A stretch of DNA of 64,000 bases from Paraspadella gotoi (lineage: Eukaryota > Chaetognatha): contig CM119269.1 in the NCBI GenBank assembly GCA_051294375.1, positions 9,175,931 to 9,239,930 of the forward strand, given 5' to 3'. Below the pieces are notes generated by a model that made no database searches, had not been told where the DNA came from, and saw only the letters and a program-made list of their open reading frames with translations. Shown piece after piece: positions 26,320-36,741 of the stretch. Positions within the stretch are counted from its first letter, which is position 1; the number at the start of each line of letters is the position of its first letter. A program made the translations under genes and the position numbers.

Positions 26320-26640
26320 TATAAATGTTTAAAATTTCAAATTAGTTTTTTGTAAGATTTTTTGTCAGATTTGGATTTGTCATGAAGTTGATAATTAAAT
26401 ATATACCAATTTTTTTAAAAAATATTTCATTAAGTTGGTTAAAAATTAAAAAAAAAGATTTTAAGCTGAAAATTAAATTAAATTAAATTTTACAAATATA
26501 TATTTTTTTTAATTTTTAACACACTTACTGAAATAATTTTTTCAAAATGATTTATATTTTCTTTCATTAACTTTTGACGAGAAATTGTAGTATTTTAAAA
26601 GGATAATACTGTACTATATATAAGTGTAGATGGCGTAAAA
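26320..26640. repeat. AT-rich dispersed repeat, copy near 26.5 kb
   Basis: Shares TTTCATTAAGTTGGTTAAAA and a following partly inverted half (TTAACACACTTACTGAAATA, then a TTAACTTTTGACGAG-like end) with 59110-59440. The end also resembles 17715-17830. Confidence 0.5.
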
Positions 26641-27150
26641 TTAAAAAACAAATTAATGTCCACTTGTAGTATGTTGTTCATACTTTATTTTTAGAATGGA
26701 AATTAAAAATGTTAACTAAATTTGTTTCTTATTTCGTTGTAATATCTATACGTACAGAATCATTGTTTGACTCTACTTAAAGCTATAGTTAACTTAAACT
26801 TAACACATTACAAAATCGTTACTAAATTGTTACACGCTCTTTACACCTTTACTCCCGATTAATAATAATCCTTTATTCAAGACGAGATTGAAAAAGAGGA
26901 AAAATCCTTTCGAATCGGAGATTAATAATTTGTGAGAGAGAAAGATCGTACGAGTATTAAATGGGATTAAAGGCGACGACGATAGAAAGAATAAAAAAAG
27001 GTATTAGATATGGTTTAATAGGAGATTTAGTCGAGGGCATTTATGTAACATAATTGAGGAGACAAAAAAAAAATTATTATTATTGATTTTCATTTTAAGG
27101 GATTTGTTTTTTGTTTTGTTTGTAGAGTTTTCGTGAAAGAGAGGAAGCGG

Positions 27151-27190
<40 letters not shown>

Positions 27191-27317
27191 AGGAGAGAGA
27201 GAGAACCCAAAAGAACAAAAGAGATACATTGAAGGTTTTTAAATATTTGCGCGGTAAGTTTGCGACTCGCTATCAGTTTTGTTTGTTATGTATTGTTGAC
27301 TATTTTAGTTTCCGGCG

Positions 27318-27453
27318 AAAGAAATCACTTTCTTTCTTTCTTTATCTCTTTCTTTGTATCTTTCTTTCTTTCTTTCTTTATTTCTTTTTTTCCTTCTTTC
27401 TTTCTTTCTCTCGTGTTTGTTTGTTTGTTTCTTCTTTTTTTTCTTTCTTTTTT

Positions 27454-27521
<68 letters not shown>

Positions 27522-27640
27522 TTCTTTCATTCATTCATTCATTCATTCATTCATTCATTCATTCATTCATTCTTTCTTTCTTTCTTTCTTTCTATCTTTC
27601 TTTCTTTCTCAATTTATTTCTTTTTTTCTTTCTTTCTCTG
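27318..27640. repeat. (TTTC)n / (ATTC)n microsatellite block
   Basis: (TTTC)n at about 27325-27530, pure (ATTC)n at about 27531-27571, then (TTTC)n again. All reading frames through it are artefactual F/L/S or I/H/S periodic peptides. Confidence 0.95.
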
Positions 27641-27769
27641 ACGTCATCGATGTCTCTCTAAGCAAAAAAATCTCATATTAATGAACCGAAAATTGGAAAA
27701 ACGAAAACGATAAGACTTAGATTATCAAGTCTCGTCTTTTGGCGTCGCTGGGAATAAAGAAGAAAAATG

Positions 27770-27801
<32 letters not shown>

Positions 27802-28131
27802 GAGAAAGTCTTTTTTGATGATTCATGCTGATGATATTAATACTTCATTTTTTTTCGTTTTAAAAAAACAATGTTTTGAAATTTTCTTTTTGTCCAAAAA
27901 AAAAGAGAGAAAAAAAATAAAATTTGGGTACAGGATTGTTTGCACTACCACTGACTCATGTATTTTTAAGAAGTTCTAGATACTCATTGTTCTATTTCTC
28001 TTGGTATTTCACTAAGAATGATCGCACTTTCCGTTTGTCACAATTTAAAGTATTTTTAGCCACATTTATTAAAAAAAACAGAACTCTTTTTAAAAAGAAC
28101 ATTCATCATTTAATTGCTTTCACTAAATGAT

Positions 28132-28216
28132 TGTTTTGTTTAAACAAAACAGTAGGCTCTCCGGAAACAGTTGTTTTGTCGAGAACAAAACGGTCTTCAG
28201 CTCCGGAAACAGTTAA
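28132..28216. repeat. Palindromic repeat pair
   Basis: A perfect 20-bp palindrome, TGTTTTGTTTAAACAAAACA, is at 28132-28151. It is followed by GGCTCTCCGGAAACAGT and a second imperfect hairpin (GTTTTGTCGAGAACAAAAC), then again GCTCCGGAAACAGTT. This is a two-copy unit of roughly 45 bp in which each copy carries an inverted repeat. Confidence 0.75.
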
Positions 28217-28545
28217 CCTCCGTCAAATCCGCATAACAAAAAAAAAATCAAAAATAAATTTTATCGAGTTTTGTCAAAATATTTTTTCTCTTTTGATATT
28301 TCGTTAAGGAAGAGAAAACAGCTGCCCTTCGTTTAACGAGTTTCGGCAGAGTGAGGGGGGGAGAAGAAAGAATAAAATCAAGGGAAATGCTTTTAAACAT
28401 TAATGGTTTTTGCCTAATATATTGGATAATGAGATTCAAAATTAAATAAAATCTAGGCGCAGGTCGAAGGCGGTGAAAAGTTTTTCCGCTTTTCGAGTTT
28501 GTATTTTGGTTGAGATCTCTTTTTAAATTCAATATCTTGAAACTA

Positions 28546-28595
<50 letters not shown>

Positions 28596-29063
28596 ATATT
28601 CGTAATTATTTAAGTAAAAGTTCCGTTTCAATCGCATGAAATTTTTTAATCACACTTTTATTGAGTTTTCACTTGACTTCTAGTGAGATTCCCTTTCTTC
28701 GTCCTTTCATTTCTGTTTCACAGAAATTCACAGAAATGACTGACTTCAGCGAATTGACTCTCGTCGCCCGCAGATTTGAGTTTCTATGACGAACCGGGAC
28801 TTTTGATCCGAATTATTTTTAGTTCCTTAATTGTAACAATTTAACATTTGAACAATTATTCCAAACTGTTGCATGCAGAGAAATTAATTTTAAATTAATT
28901 TTAAATTAAAATAAGAAATATAAAAAAAAACAAAAAAAAAAACTTTGAGAGTGATTTGAAATTAAAAAAACAAAAAAAAAAAAAAAACAAACTTGAAACG
29001 AAATTAAATCAGGAAGAAAAAACCAAAACAAAAACAATCAAAAACAAAAAAACCAAAAACAAG
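28217..29063. other. Region upstream of the TIR-RhoGEF gene
   Basis: AT-rich with a (GA)n microsatellite at about 28546-28592 and a long A-rich leader (28920-29063) before the first ATG. It presumably holds the promoter and 5' UTR. No TATA box or initiator can be picked with confidence. Confidence 0.5.
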
Positions 29064-30201
29064 ATGACGTCCTCCTCCAACGAGATGTTCGATCAGCTCG
29101 ACAACCTCGACTCTCGAAGTCTCGACGAAATGACGCCGCTCCTCGATCGCCATCGCCGAATCAAGCGCCAGATCGCCGCCATGTACGGAGCCGATTCTCC
29201 GGAAATGGGAGAATTCTTGCGGCGCCACGGAAGCGCTTTCGCCGAGGCGGGATGGCCGGCGCGCGTGGAGAAGGCGTGGCGCGGCGTCGTGGCTGAAGGC
29301 GGCGTCGGCGTCGAGATCCTCGTCTGTCTTTTGGACGTCTGCGAAGAATTCGGGCGTCATTCGGCGCACTTTCTTCTGGCGACGGCGCGGGCGACACGTT
29401 TGGCGGCGCTGTGGGCGAATGGCGCCGCCGCCGTCGCTCGAGTCGTCGTTAATGAGATGGAGGAAGAGGACGCAGAGTTCGAGGCGCTGGTCAATCAGTT
29501 GTCGGCGTCGTCGGGTGCGGCTGGTGCGGCGGGGGCAGCGGCGGCTGGTGCGGCGGGGGCAGCGGCGGCGAGCCTCTCCAATTCCCGCAAGGGGTCTCTC
29601 TTTCTTCAGTTCGAAAATCCTGGGGGAGAATTTCTTTTCGTTTTGCTTCGAAATCTCCTCGTTCTTCTTCCCGAGGCAGTTTTTGATTTTGGAAAGTTTA
29701 GGTAACCCTTACTTTTCTTTACTTTTCTATTTTTCTTCTCTTCTTACTTTTCTTTTTTTTTTCTCCTCTCTTTCCTTTTTTAATTTTTTTCTGTCATTAC
29801 TTTAATATTTTTCCTTCACCTCGTTTCTATTTTCTGCTTATCTATCAATTTTTTTTCGCACGATTCTTTTCTTTCCTTGCCTTTTCTTTTTATGTCTTTT
29901 CCTTCTTTTTTTTATTATTTAATTTCCTCTATTTTCTTTTCTCTTTTCTTTTTTTATCCTTTCTCCACTTTTTGATTTTTCTTCTTCCTCCCCTTATCTT
30001 TCCCCGACACCTCTATCCCACCCTTCATCCTTCAGGCACACCCTATTCAAGATGGTGGATAGCTTCGTCACGGCCTGCGCCCGCATGGCCTCCTCCATCT
30101 CCGATCCCCTTCTCTTCCTCTTCCTCAATCTCCTCGTCCAGACGTCCACGACGACGGAGTTGAGCAACTTTGGGAATCCCCAACGGGTCGTCGAGAAAAA
30201 G
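29064..30201 (+). CDS. Exons 1-2: helical N-terminal region of the TIR-RhoGEF protein
   Basis: Residues 1-268. The segment MTPLLDRHRRIKRQIAAMYG and the following Ala/Leu/Val-rich stretches look alpha-helical and may belong to the ARM/HEAT array. Residues about 150-175 are an Ala/Gly run coded by a tandem 24-bp repeat (about 29518-29575). Exon 1 ends AG|GTAACC and joins exon 2 (acceptor TTCAG at 30035) in phase, giving FRHTLFKMVDSFVTACARMA. Exon 2 ends AAAAAG|GTGCGA. Confidence 0.7.
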
Positions 30202-31408
30202 GTGCGAGGGAGATGCAGAAGGAGATGCAGGGGATGATGCGGATACTCAAAGACAGATGCTGAGGCAGGTGCGGAAGAATATCTAGACACAGCAGCAAAT
30301 TAAAAAGCAGAAGCAGGTTTAGTTGCCATGGAGATAGAAATGCAGAGGCAGATGTACCAAAAAGTCATTAAAGGTAGAATCTTTTAATTCGTTGCGTTTG
30401 GAATTAGAATAGAGTTTGTTTATCCAAAATTAACTAATGAGGTTTACATCTAACCTAATCTGTTTTATCGTTTTTATGAAAAAGCTATCACAAATTCATT
30501 ATCACAAATCCATCCTCTTCACTCACCAATGGCTTTCTTATTCACAGATCACTGATCGGCTTCTAAAAGAGTTGGGTTCCATCATCTCCGACTTCACTAC
30601 GACACAAAAATGGCCGACGAGACTGGAGTGGATCATCGCTGCCCTCAACCGCGTCGCCTCTCTGCCCGACAACGTCGTCGCCCTACACGAGGCGGGAATG
30701 TCCGCCAAATACTTGGACGCCGTCGACAAGGTCGGGCTGAATAGAATACGTAGAAAATAAACGTTTAAAATATTAATTTGTCAGATTTAATTTTTTTGCT
30801 GATGAAACTTCAAAATTCAAATTAAATTTTAACGCTTTTTTTTCCGTTTTAAACGTAAAATATTAACAAAAATGATTTTAAATCTATAAAAAAAAACTTT
30901 CCTCAATTTTGAATTATTGTTAATATTCAGAATATATAACAACGAGTAATTTTTTAACATTTTTTTAATTTAATCATATTTTTAGCTAATCATAGTTTAA
31001 ATTTGAATATCACCGAAGAAAACAAAAATGTTGACAACGGTTGCCAGAAATAAAGCAAAACTAAATTTATTCAAATCTAAAGTAACTTAAAGTTAATCGA
31101 AACTTTTTTGCTAATTAATTAATAATTAATAACCTTAATCATCATTGTCATCATCTTGAGGTGGCGGAGGACGACAACGTCAAGAGTCTCCTCTACGAAG
31201 GACTCTGGCGTCTCTCCATGGACGACAATGTCCGATTCGAGATCAAGCAGCATTTCGAGAATCAGCCTCTGAGCGCCGGAGACGACGCCGGTGCTGCCGC
31301 CGCCACCACCGCTGGGGCAGCCGAAGGGAATAAAAAGGCGCCAGCTTTTTTGAAAGGCTTACTGTTTCAGCTGGAACTAAGCGAGTTTCATCGCCAGGAG
31401 GTTATGAA

Positions 31409-31441
<33 letters not shown>

Positions 31442-33894
31442 CATGATGATGATGATGATGATGATTGATGATGAGTGAGGATTGATGAATGATGCATGAT
31501 GACCCGATGAAATTGATGATGATGATGATGATGATGATGCCGATGTGATGATGTCGATACTGACACTCTCAACTCTCCCCAGGTCCAAGAGATTGAAGAG
31601 GACCTCAACGATGTGGAGGATCAACAAAACGCCGTCCGCAACCGACGACTCAACCTGGACGAGCTGCTTCGACAAGAGGAAGACCTCGTGAAAGACCTGA
31701 AGGTGGTGACGGAGCGATTCGTGCCCGAGTTGGTGGGCGGAGACGGCCCTTCGCAGCCCGAGCGGCTCGTCCTCCTCTCCAACACCGAAGCCCTGCTCCA
31801 TTTTCACGAGACGACCCTCCTTCCCGTCTTACGAGAGGCTTCGAAGAGGGAGGCGGAGGACGACTTCCTCGAGGCAGTCCTCTTCTTGCACGAGGCTTTC
31901 CTCGAGCAGACGCCTCGACTCACGGCGCTCTACACGAGGAACTCGAGGAATAGCGCCGCTTCCTTCAAGATGATCGACAAGTACAAGAACTGGCTGGAAG
32001 AGAAGACGGCGGCGTTAGCCGTGGAACACGCCGTCAAGCCGTTGCGGCACTACCTGCAAAGGCCGAGGGCCCGAGCGAGTCAGTATCACTCGCAGGTTGT
32101 TTGGGGAGCGGGCTTTTACTATTTCCGCAATCAATCAATCGGTGTAACAATTAACAATTATCAATTAATCAATTATTCCCTTTTCATGCATAAATCAATT
32201 AATCTATAAATCAATCAATCAATCAATCAATCAACGAATCCTATTCAGATCAGCAAGCTCATCCACGACTCGGAGCTTTGCCGCGAAAGCGACGAGTCCG
32301 ACTCTGACGACATACTCGAGATTCTCCGCAAGATCAACTCCCTCGTCAAGACCCTCGCCAAGAAGATCGACTTGGCGAAGGAGTTGGGCCGCATCCAGGA
32401 TCTAGAGGAGACCAACCTCGAGCGGATGGGGGACGTTATAGACGTGAGTCATATCTCTTGGGCCAAGTTGGACGTCGTCTACGAACAGCTGAGCAGCTTG
32501 GTCAGTCAGAATGCGGAAGCGCAACACTTCAAGAGCGCGCTGACTCATTTGGTCAAGAAGACGCCCAGGTGAATCGGGATTTTGAAAAAAAAACATACTA
32601 ACGTCCCCTTCCCAAACTGATAAATAATATTATATTTAAATATTTTATACAAAAATATTTTAACAAACAAAACAAATCATAAATAATAGTTATTTTAAAT
32701 TTAAAAAAAAAATAAAGATAGTGAAACAAGTAATTTTACAACTTTCATGCTTATGTGATCATCACGTCGAATTTGAATTCCCTTGAGAGTAAGTTAAATA
32801 AGCAAAACAAAGGGTCTTGCAAATGCTATTGCTTTTGGTATTGCTATAATTAGGAACCGAGCCAGCTTGTTTGTCAAAGCCCGTCTTGGCGAGATTAAGT
32901 GAAGGCTCAACTTCTTTGTGTCGTCGTCTCGTCTGGCGTCGTTATCTCAGCGTCACGCTTTTTTAACTTCATGGGTTCTGAAAGTGTGAGTTGAAAGAGG
33001 AGATGAAAATTTAGATAAAGCTTCTAATATCAAGATCTTTGAAATTGTCATGTTTCGTATTTGTTTATGTTTTATTTACAAACAAAAACGTTTTAATTAT
33101 ATATCGCTCTCTCTCTCTCTCTCTTTTAATTATATGTCGCTCTCTCCTCTTTTTTTTTCCGTCACTGCTTCTTCTGATTTGTTCTTAAATAATCATCTCT
33201 TACAGCTCTCTCTTTCTTTTTTTTTCTGAATAGGGGATGTACCTCTCAATGGGGTCAGTCAAAAATTTAGAATGAGAACATGCTCAAACGAATATTTATA
33301 CATTTTTAAGTACACTTTCAATGTACAAACACAATTTTATATTGCTCTATACCCAAATATTTATTTTTTAATATTTATTTATAGAAAGGAAAGGAGTTGG
33401 ACCCTTTTCAGATTCGTCTAAAAACGAGTTCAGCTCTGCAGCGGCGGTCCAGCGGCTGTCCAGCTTCTCTCTATCTTTAAACCCGTCTTGGCTAGATTTT
33501 GGATCGCTTTAGATTTTTGTGACGTCGTCGTCGTCGTTGTCATCGTCGTCGTCTATATCTGCGTCGGCGTCACGCTTTTTCTCTTTCTCTCTCTCTTTCA
33601 CTCATACACGTATTTTTAAATTTTTTTTTTATTTAAGATGAATGATTTATCATGTCAATGAATGACTATCATCCCATCAATGAATGATTATTATCACAAC
33701 AATGAATGACTATCATCACATCAATCATTTGGTTATCATCGCATCAATTATTGGTTATTGGTTATCATCAGATCAATTTTTTGTCTTTTTTTAAATTTTT
33801 GCGAGATCACTATTCTTTTTAGATTTTTTAAAATTTGTTTTTACCAATTTCATATTTCGTATTTGCTCTCTCTCTCTCTCTCTCCTCTCTCTCT

Positions 33895-33931
<37 letters not shown>

Positions 33932-35518
33932 CCAATCCCCTATTCCAGACTGGTTTCCTCATGGAAAAGGGTGTTCTGTTCTGCGAAGAGTTGGGCTCGA
34001 AAAAGGAACGATCTCCACTCAAGATCTACCGACAGATCATGTCGTACCACGACTTTAAGTTCCGTCCCCTTTTATTCGAGAAGAACGAGGCCTTCCCTCG
34101 TCTGCTGCTGCTGCATACTAAGCCAGCGCTGCAGCCGCAGCAGCCCGCGGAGAATCACGCCTACTTGATGAAGTTCGGATCGAAGGAAAGGTTCGACGTT
34201 TGGTCGAACCAGTTGTCGTCGTTCGAAGCGGAAAAAAAAGCAATGATGAATTTTCTCGCCAATCCAACAGTCCTCGGTGCCGGCGCCGCCCCGCCCACCC
34301 GTTACGCCGGTTCCACGCTGCGAAAAAAGCGGCGCAGCTCCGCCGGCAAGCACCGCGGCGGCGCTGTCACCGCTGTAGGCGACGCCGATTCGGCGTCGGC
34401 GACGATCGAACCTAAATTCGACTTCGCCGTCGTTCACGCGGGTCAAGTCGGTGGCGCCGTTGCTACGGCGCTTTGGGACGTCCTCCGCAACGCCGATCTC
34501 CGCGTCTGGGCGGACGCGACGCAGGAAAAGAGCGCCGGGACGCCGGATCTGGACGAGGCGGCGAAAAACGTCGCCGTGTCTTCGAAAATCGTCGTCGTCT
34601 TGACGGAAGAGTTGAAGCGAGACGTCTTCTGCCAGAGTCTCCTTCTTTTCGCCGCTGGCGCCGCCAAGCGGCACTACTTTCTGTGCGCGGAGTCCGGCGC
34701 GGCGCTGGATGGATGGTTGAGCGGCGTCTTTGGCGGAGGGCGACGTGGCGGCGTCGCGACCAGCGTCGTTTTGGACGTCGTCGTCGGCGGCGTCGGGGAT
34801 GTTTACAAAGACGCGGAAGGATTGAAGGTTAGAAGTTGAGGGACGAGGTCTGAATGGATTAGATCTGAGTGGATTAGACCTGATTGGATTAGACCTGATT
34901 AAATTCGATGTTTCTGCATTTGAGCTGGTTAGATTAGACTTGATTAAATTAAATCTTACTGCATTCGATCAGAATGGATTAAACCCGGATGGGAATCAAA
35001 TTTTCACTGACCTGATTTCGTGACTAACAGAATCGAAATGACATCTTTCGAAAAGATTCACAGAATTTAGAAGTAAATGTGACATATTGAGAAAGAAAAT
35101 GTGAGAGAGTTTCTCATAAATCTTCACTTTTCAATATCATATTCCTTTTACATTTAGTTTTATTTTTCTAAAGTACTGATCTATCAATCTCCCCCCCCCT
35201 GCCCCGGTCTAGGCGGCGTTGACCCGCGACCGCGTGGCGGCCTCCATCGGGCGTCAACTTCCGGTCCATTGGACTCGTCTCGACGTTCAAAACTGGTTAC
35301 GGCGCCGGGACCTGGAACGCGTCTCGGAGCTGCTGCGAGACGCCGATGGCGCCATGCTGCAACAGCTCGTCAGAGAGTGGCGCCGCTCATCGGATCTCGT
35401 GGCGTCGGCCTTTTGGAAGATGACGAGGGGCGTGGCTCTCGAGGCGGCGTCCACGCTCGTCTTGTATTTGAAGTTTAAGAACGAATTGGAAAGAGTTTAC
35501 GATATGAGCGAAGTTTGA
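29064..35518 (+). CDS. ARM-DH-PH-TIR-SAM multidomain signalling protein (RhoGEF with TIR-like domain)
   Basis: Eight exons: 29064-29701, 30036-30201, 30548-30730, 31161-31400, 31583-32095, 32249-32568, 33949-34827, 35213-35518. The product is about 1,075 residues. Order: helical N-terminus with an Ala/Gly-rich linker, armadillo-like repeats (exons 3-4), DH domain (exons 5-6), PH domain and TIR-like domain (both exon 7), SAM-like domain (exon 8). DH-PH cassettes activate Rho-family GTPases by GDP/GTP exchange at membranes. TIR and SAM domains mediate oligomerisation, and some TIRs cleave NAD. The expected role is a cytoplasmic scaffold linking a TIR signal to Rho/actin control; this is inference. 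The start at 29064 (MTSSSNEMFDQLDN) is preferred to the in-frame ATG at 28956, which would add only a Lys/Gln-rich tail of the A-rich leader. All junctions agree in phase except exon 6 to exon 7, where one extra base (mod 3) is needed. Confidence 0.8.
30548..31400 (+). CDS. Exons 3-4: armadillo-like repeats
   Basis: Residues 269-409. LEWIIAALNRVASLPDNVVA, EAGMSAKYLDAV and LLYEGLWRLSMDDNVRFEI follow the armadillo pattern (ALxxLAxxPxN, xEAG, then aLWxLSxDDxxR). Exon 3 ends AAG|GTCGGG and exon 4 begins at 31161 after a GAG acceptor, which is unusual. Exon 4 ends GAG|GTTATG, and its intron starts with a long (ATG)n microsatellite. ARM plus TIR plus SAM is the parts list of SARM1, but here a DH-PH cassette is inserted and the TIR precedes the SAM. 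Confidence 0.6.
31583..32568 (+). CDS. Exons 5-6: DH (RhoGEF) domain
   Basis: From residue 410. Conserved region 1 is visible as LDELLRQEEDLVKDLKVVTE; the middle has LVLLSNTEALLHFHETTLLP; conserved region 3 is LRHYLQRPRARASQYHSQ joined across the intron to ISKLIHDSE, matching the family pattern of a Pro/Arg-rich turn followed by the long last helix. The family catalyses GDP release from Rho GTPases. An acidic insert (SDESDSDD) follows in exon 6. Exon 5 ends CAG|GTTGTT. Exon 6 ends CCCAG|GTGAAT, leaving two bases of a codon. Confidence 0.8.
33414..33790 (+). repeat. Composite (CT)n-bearing dispersed repeat, copy C (intronic)
   Basis: Core AAAAACGAGTTCAGCTCTGC, then CTCTCTCT, TTTATTTAAGATGAATGATT and ATCATCACATCAAT repeats, in the same order as 19725-20300. 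A related fragment (CCCGTCTTGGC) is also at 32880. It sits in intron 6 of the TIR-RhoGEF gene, just upstream of the CT tract that serves the exon 7 acceptor. Confidence 0.6.
33949..34827 (+). CDS. Exon 7: PH domain and TIR-like domain
   Basis: 293 codons. Exon residues 1 to about 100 read as a PH domain: start TGFLMEKGVLFCEEL, basic strand KIYRQIMSYHDFKFRP, and end helix SKERFDVWSNQLSSFE with the conserved Trp. A basic linker (LRKKRRSSAGKHRGG) follows. From residue about 155, PKFDFAVVHAG fits TIR box 1 (strand A), DLRVWADATQEKSAG the second strand and loop, and AVSSKIVVVLTEELKRDVFC strand D and the next helix start. The glutamate expected in the WCxxE-type motif is not there (FCQSL). The acceptor follows a (CT)n tract and the exon ends AAG|GTTAGA in phase 0. 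TIR assignment is by pattern only. Confidence 0.65.
35213..35518 (+). CDS. Exon 8: SAM-like C-terminal domain and stop
   Basis: 101 codons ending in TGA at 35516-35518. HWTRLDVQNWLRRRDLERVS then LLRDADGAMLQQLVREW fits the SAM pattern (W, xDVxxWL, then DGxxLLxL). SAM domains self-associate, which is how SARM-type TIR proteins cluster their TIR domains. The remaining residues are predicted helical and end YDMSEV. The acceptor GTCTAG at 35212 follows a C-rich tract. Confidence 0.6.
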   Translation, partial: AALTRDRVAASIGRQLPVHWTRLDVQNWLRRRDLERVSELLRDADGAMLQQLVREWRRSSDLVASAFWKMTRGVALEAASTLVLYLKFKNELERVYDMSEV

Positions 35519-35748
35519 ACGAAAAAACAAAAGGACAATGGGATTATTTTTGGTTTTTATGTAAATTATAGAAATGGTAACTTCTTTTAACCCTGTGGCT
35601 TATGTTCATTTGATGCAAGTTTTATCATTTTTCGATTGTGAAGACTGTAATTTATTTTATTTATATATATGTCGAATGGTATTTATAGTATTTGGGCGAT
35701 GACGTTGTATAATTTTTATATGTTTGTTCGTATGGTTTTGCTTTTTTC

Positions 35749-35754
35749 AATAAA
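35749..35754 (+). terminator. Polyadenylation signal AATAAA
   Basis: The hexamer AATAAA lies about 230 bp past the stop of the TIR-RhoGEF gene and is followed by T-rich sequence (TTTAATTTTGTATTTGG). It is a plausible 3' end; cleavage position not determined. Confidence 0.6.
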
Positions 35755-35759
35755 TGGAT

Positions 35760-36571
35760 AATTTAATTTTGTATTTGGTTATTTCATCAAAAACCAAAAA
35801 CTCGAAACGATGAAAAATAAAATTAAAAAAAGAATAAAATTTTTTTAAATATATTGATTAGAAAATGAATAATAGTTGTCGCCTTAAAATCAAGAATTAC
35901 ATAAAAATAAGTAAAAATAAATATTGCGATGACACATAAAGGAAGAATTATTAAAGAAGCAAACAAATAAAGATAGACAAATGAATGATGAAATAAATAA
36001 GTAAATAAATAAATAAATGAATAAAAATGTTAGTAGGGAGAGAAAAATAAACAGAGAAAGAAAAAAAGAAAACAAAAACAGAATAAAACCTAGAGTGAGA
36101 GTGAGTGAAAGCGAGTGAGAGAGAGAGAAATAAAAGATCGGATCCGAAAGAACATAATCCTGTGATAACGGCCGTCTGAAGGCCATCGTGGGCATAAGCA
36201 ATAATCATAGAAAAGCAGTAAACGATTTCGAACCATAAATTCGGAGTAAGATAACGCGAAATAAGCGAGAGAGAGAGAGAGAGAGAGAGAGAAGGGAGAG
36301 AGAGAGGAGAGAGAGAGAGAGAGAGAGAGAGTGAGAAGAGCGAGATATTAAAGACGAAAATTGCATCACAGAGCGATTTAGATTTTTATGGGATCATCGC
36401 CGTTTACACACACAGACAGTCTCTCGCTCTCTAAATATCTCTGTCTCAATCGCACGTGCGCTCGTACGGACTAACGGACGAAAGAAAAAAAAAGGAACCG
36501 AAATAAAACAATTGTTATTTTGTTGATCCAATGGACGAAATAAAATAAGAAAAAAATGATTAAAATTCACT
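35760..36571. other. Noncoding, A-rich and GA-rich
   Basis: A-rich sequence with AAAT repeats (35995-36025) and a GA microsatellite at about 36265-36332. No exon. Confidence 0.65.

Positions 36572-36741
<170 letters not shown>

Larger units (their letters stand above)
20541..28130. other. Long noncoding stretch
   Basis: AT-rich sequence with many simple repeats: (CT)n 20970-21055, GA 22460-22545, GA 24240-24360, GTC/GAC 25188-25245 followed by GA, TTTC 25965-26005, GA 27148-27205, and the TTTC/ATTC block listed separately. The candidate terminal frame after TTTCAG near 20616 is only 27 codons. I see no exon I would defend. Confidence 0.55.

Noticed and set aside
27133-27681. 182-codon frame with FFLSFFLS pattern
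   Set aside because: Produced by (TTTC)n and (ATTC)n tracts.
31161-31478. Continuation of exon 4 into a poly-Met run
   Set aside because: After the donor at 31401 the frame is an (ATG)n microsatellite in the intron.
34072-34674. 200-codon open frame on the minus strand
   Set aside because: It is antisense to the PH-TIR exon, whose GC-rich codons leave the opposite strand open. No domain is recognisable.
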